Shown: positions 6,213 through 7,527 of the stretch, piece after piece
Position numbering within the stretch: the stretch's first letter is position 1
Layout of the letters: each line of letters starts with the position of its first letter
Assembly: GCA_021814855.1 (NCBI GenBank)
Contig: JAKAHQ010000075.1
Coordinates: forward strand, 1-7,527
Direction of reading: 5' to 3'
Length of the DNA: 7,527 bases
DNA from: Bacteroidota bacterium
GTDB taxonomy: Bacteria > Bacteroidota > Ignavibacteria > Ignavibacteriales > Melioribacteraceae
The notes under the pieces: generated by a model
What the model was told of the DNA's origin: nothing
The model's database searches: none
Seen by the model: only the letters and a program-made list of their open reading frames with translations
Made by a program: the position numbers and the translations under genes

Positions 6213-6232
6213 CCGGCACTGAACTGCGCCGG
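6213..6232. repeat. Second small hairpin
   Basis: CCGGC (6213-6217) pairs with GCCGG (6228-6232) around a 10-base loop; adjacent AT/AT bases could extend the stem with one bulged T. It lies in the leader or promoter region of the DUF5916 gene. Its role is unknown. Confidence 0.3.
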
Positions 6233-6241
6233 ATACCTTCG

Positions 6242-6257
6242 TTACAAATTATTACAA
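6242..6257 (+). repeat. TTACAA direct repeat spaced by one helical turn
   Basis: TTACAA occurs at 6242-6247 and again at 6252-6257, exactly 10 bases apart, so both copies face the same side of the helix. This is a common arrangement for regulator half-sites, but it could be chance in AT-rich sequence. Confidence 0.25.
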
Positions 6258-6344
6258 CTTTTTACTTCTGCCGGACAACATTCCTTCAGGCTTGTGAGTC
6301 TAAATTCATGTTCGCACGAGGCATCTAATAACTAAATTGATATG

Positions 6345-6350
6345 AGAGGA
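6345..6350 (+). promoter_or_regulatory. Shine-Dalgarno of the DUF5916 gene
   Basis: AGAGGA ends 3 bases before the ATG at 6354, a short spacer. An in-frame ATG at 6342 would add MRGH and has no ribosome-binding site of its own, so 6354 is preferred. Confidence 0.45.
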
Positions 6351-6353
6351 CAC

Positions 6354-7527
6354 ATGAAAAGGATTTTTTCCTATCTAATGCTACTGATTTTGCAGACGAG
6401 TCTGTTTGCCGGCAATACACCGAGTACGCAAAAAGTTGTACTGGCACACAAAATAAAGGACTTAAACATTAATATTGACGGTAAGCTTACGGAATCTATC
6501 TGGTTAAATGCGACCCCGGTCAAAGATTTTACACAGAGAGATCCAAACGAAGGGCAGCCTGCTACCGAAGAAACCGATGTTTGGGTTGCTTACGACGATG
6601 AAAATATTTACGTAGCCGCTAAACTTTATGATTCCAAACCAAATTTGATCGACGCAAGTTTAACCCGCAGGGATAATTACGTTGATTCCGACTGGTTCGC
6701 GTTTTATGTTGACCCGTACAACGATAAAAAAAGCGGTTACTTTTTCGCTGTTAACGCCGGCGGTTCGGTAGTTGACGGAATTCTCTTTAACGACAGCTGG
6801 GATGATAATACATGGGACGGAATTTGGTCCGCAAAAACAAATGTTGAAAAAGACGGCTGGACTTTGGAAATGAAAATTCCTTTTTCCCAGCTTAGGTTTA
6901 ACGAGTCCGATCAGATGAAGTGGGGAGTTAATTTTCAAAGACAAATTAAAAGAAACAACGAGCGCTCTTACTTTGTGATGGTTCCTAAAAAGGAAAGCGG
7001 TTTCGTTTCTAAATTTGCGGAGCTTGACGGGCTCAACGGTATTAAATCTAAACAGAGATTTGAAGTGGCGCCGTATGTGGTTCAAAAAGCAAATTATCTT
7101 GTGCATGATCAAGCCGATCCGTTTTACAAATCGGATCAATATAAAACTTCAATCGGCGCGGATTTAAAAATTGGTCTCGGCAGCAATTTAAATATCGACG
7201 CAACAATTAATCCGGATTTCGGTCAGGTTGAAGTGGATCCGGCTGTAATAAATCTTTCCGCGTTCGAATCCTACTTCAACGAAAAGAGACCGTTCTTTAT
7301 TGAAGGAATGGATAATTTTTATTTTGCAATCGGCGGAGCCAACAACAACTGGGGATTTAACTTCGGCTGGCCGGAAATATTTTATTCGAGAAGAATTGGC
7401 CGACCCCCCCGCGGCGGAACATCGGACGCTCAATATGTTCAATATCCCAACGAGACAAGAATTCTTGGCGCAGCTAAACTTACCGGCAAGCTAAACGAAT
7501 CGACAATGATCGGCGCCATCAGCGCGG
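6354..7527 (+). CDS. DUF5916 outer-membrane-type protein with N-terminal CBM9-like domain (3' end outside window)
   Basis: The first 391 residues are present; the frame is open to the window edge. Residues 1-19 are a signal peptide (YLMLLILQTSLFA, cleavage before Gly20). Residues about 36-215 form a CBM9-like beta-sandwich: INIDGKLTESIW (39-50), VWVAYDDENIYVAAKLYD (77-93), DSDWFAFYVDPYNDKKSGYF (111-130), and GWTLEMKIPFSQLRF (168-182). Residues from about 233 begin DUF5916, with its hallmarks INPDFGQVEVDPAVINLSAFE (285-305), EKRPFFIEG (310-318) and FYSRRIGR (343-350). Family members are usually much longer, with a C-terminal part predicted as an outer-membrane barrel. They are common in Bacteroidota and sometimes annotated as hydrolases or carbohydrate-binding proteins, without established activity. 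A run of seven C at 7404-7410 keeps the frame (RIGRPPRGG), so it is not a frameshift. Confidence 0.88.
   Translation, partial: MKRIFSYLMLLILQTSLFAGNTPSTQKVVLAHKIKDLNINIDGKLTESIWLNATPVKDFTQRDPNEGQPATEETDVWVAYDDENIYVAAKLYDSKPNLIDASLTRRDNYVDSDWFAFYVDPYNDKKSGYFFAVNAGGSVVDGILFNDSWDDNTWDGIWSAKTNVEKDGWTLEMKIPFSQLRFNESDQMKWGVNFQRQIKRNNERSYFVMVPKKESGFVSKFAELDGLNGIKSKQRFEVAPYVVQKANYLVHDQADPFYKSDQYKTSIGADLKIGLGSNLNIDATINPDFGQVEVDPAVINLSAFESYFNEKRPFFIEGMDNFYFAIGGANNNWGFNFGWPEIFYSRRIGRPPRGGTSDAQYVQYPNETRILGAAKLTGKLNESTMIGAISA

Larger units (their letters stand above)
6114..6353. other. Noncoding stretch with palindromes and a direct repeat
   Basis: 240 bases between the DUF4252 stop and the DUF5916 start. 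I see no convincing open frame, tRNA or recognised riboswitch. The first third is GC-rich and palindromic, unlike the flanking genes; the rest is AT-richer and presumably carries the promoter of the DUF5916 gene. I could not find a convincing TTTG/TAnnTTTG pair; the nearest is TAAATTGA at 6333-6340. Confidence 0.6.

Noticed and set aside
6241..6246. TGTAAC on the minus strand as a second ECF -35 box
   Set aside because: No CGTC-like box occurs 16-17 bases downstream on that strand, and no minus-strand gene follows.
7404..7410. Seven-C run as a frameshift or phase-variation tract
   Set aside because: The reading frame continues through it with the conserved RRIGR before it and no stop after it. 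A single tract of this length is not evidence of phase variation.
7300..7494. Plus-strand open frame inside the DUF5916 gene
   Set aside because: It is an out-of-frame shadow; the DUF5916 frame is continuous here with conserved family motifs.
1..7527. CRISPR array, tRNA, rRNA, insertion sequence or prophage
   Set aside because: I looked for regularly spaced repeats, tRNA-like cloverleafs, transposase motifs and terminal inverted repeats and saw none.

Overview
The window looks like chromosome from a bacterium of the Bacteroidota/Ignavibacteriota group. This is inferred from gene content: a DUF5916 outer-membrane-type protein, a DUF4252 gene behind an ECF sigma factor, a patatin fused to an Omp85-type barrel, a TAnnTTTG-like promoter, and mostly weak Shine-Dalgarno sites. 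GC is moderate and even by eye. I see no rRNA, tRNA, CRISPR array, insertion sequence or phage gene, so this reads as ordinary chromosome with some poorly characterised genes.

Layout. (1) Positions 1-140 hold the lysine-rich C-terminal tail of an unidentified plus-strand gene. (2) 193-2898 encodes a 901-residue exported patatin-like phospholipase with POTRA-like repeats and a C-terminal Omp85-family beta-barrel, that is, a PlpD-like (type Vd secretion) protein with an unusually long periplasmic part. (3) Convergent with it, a tightly packed minus-strand operon (4362 down to 2918) encodes a VOC/glyoxalase-fold protein, a small protein with a PD-(D/E)XK nuclease-like motif that most likely starts at a GTG overlapping the previous stop, and a helical-repeat (TPR-like) protein. 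(4) A 119-bp divergent region (4363-4481) separates this operon from a plus-strand three-gene operon: ECF sigma factor, single-pass membrane protein (probable anti-sigma factor) and exported DUF4252 protein. The genes overlap by 23 and 4 bases. A TGTAAC-N17-CGTC element just before the sigma gene resembles an ECF-type promoter and suggests autoregulation. (5) A 240-bp noncoding stretch with two small palindromes and a TTACAA direct repeat precedes (6) a DUF5916 gene with an N-terminal CBM9-like domain, cut off by the window end.

How it fits together. The ECF module is a plausible envelope-stress or surface-signalling circuit: the sigma factor is held by the membrane protein, and an exported DUF4252 protein is produced with them. 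The patatin-barrel and DUF5916 proteins are cell-envelope proteins, but nothing in the sequence shows that this sigma factor controls them. The least described parts are the nuclease-like gene in its VOC/TPR operon and the POTRA-extended patatin-barrel.
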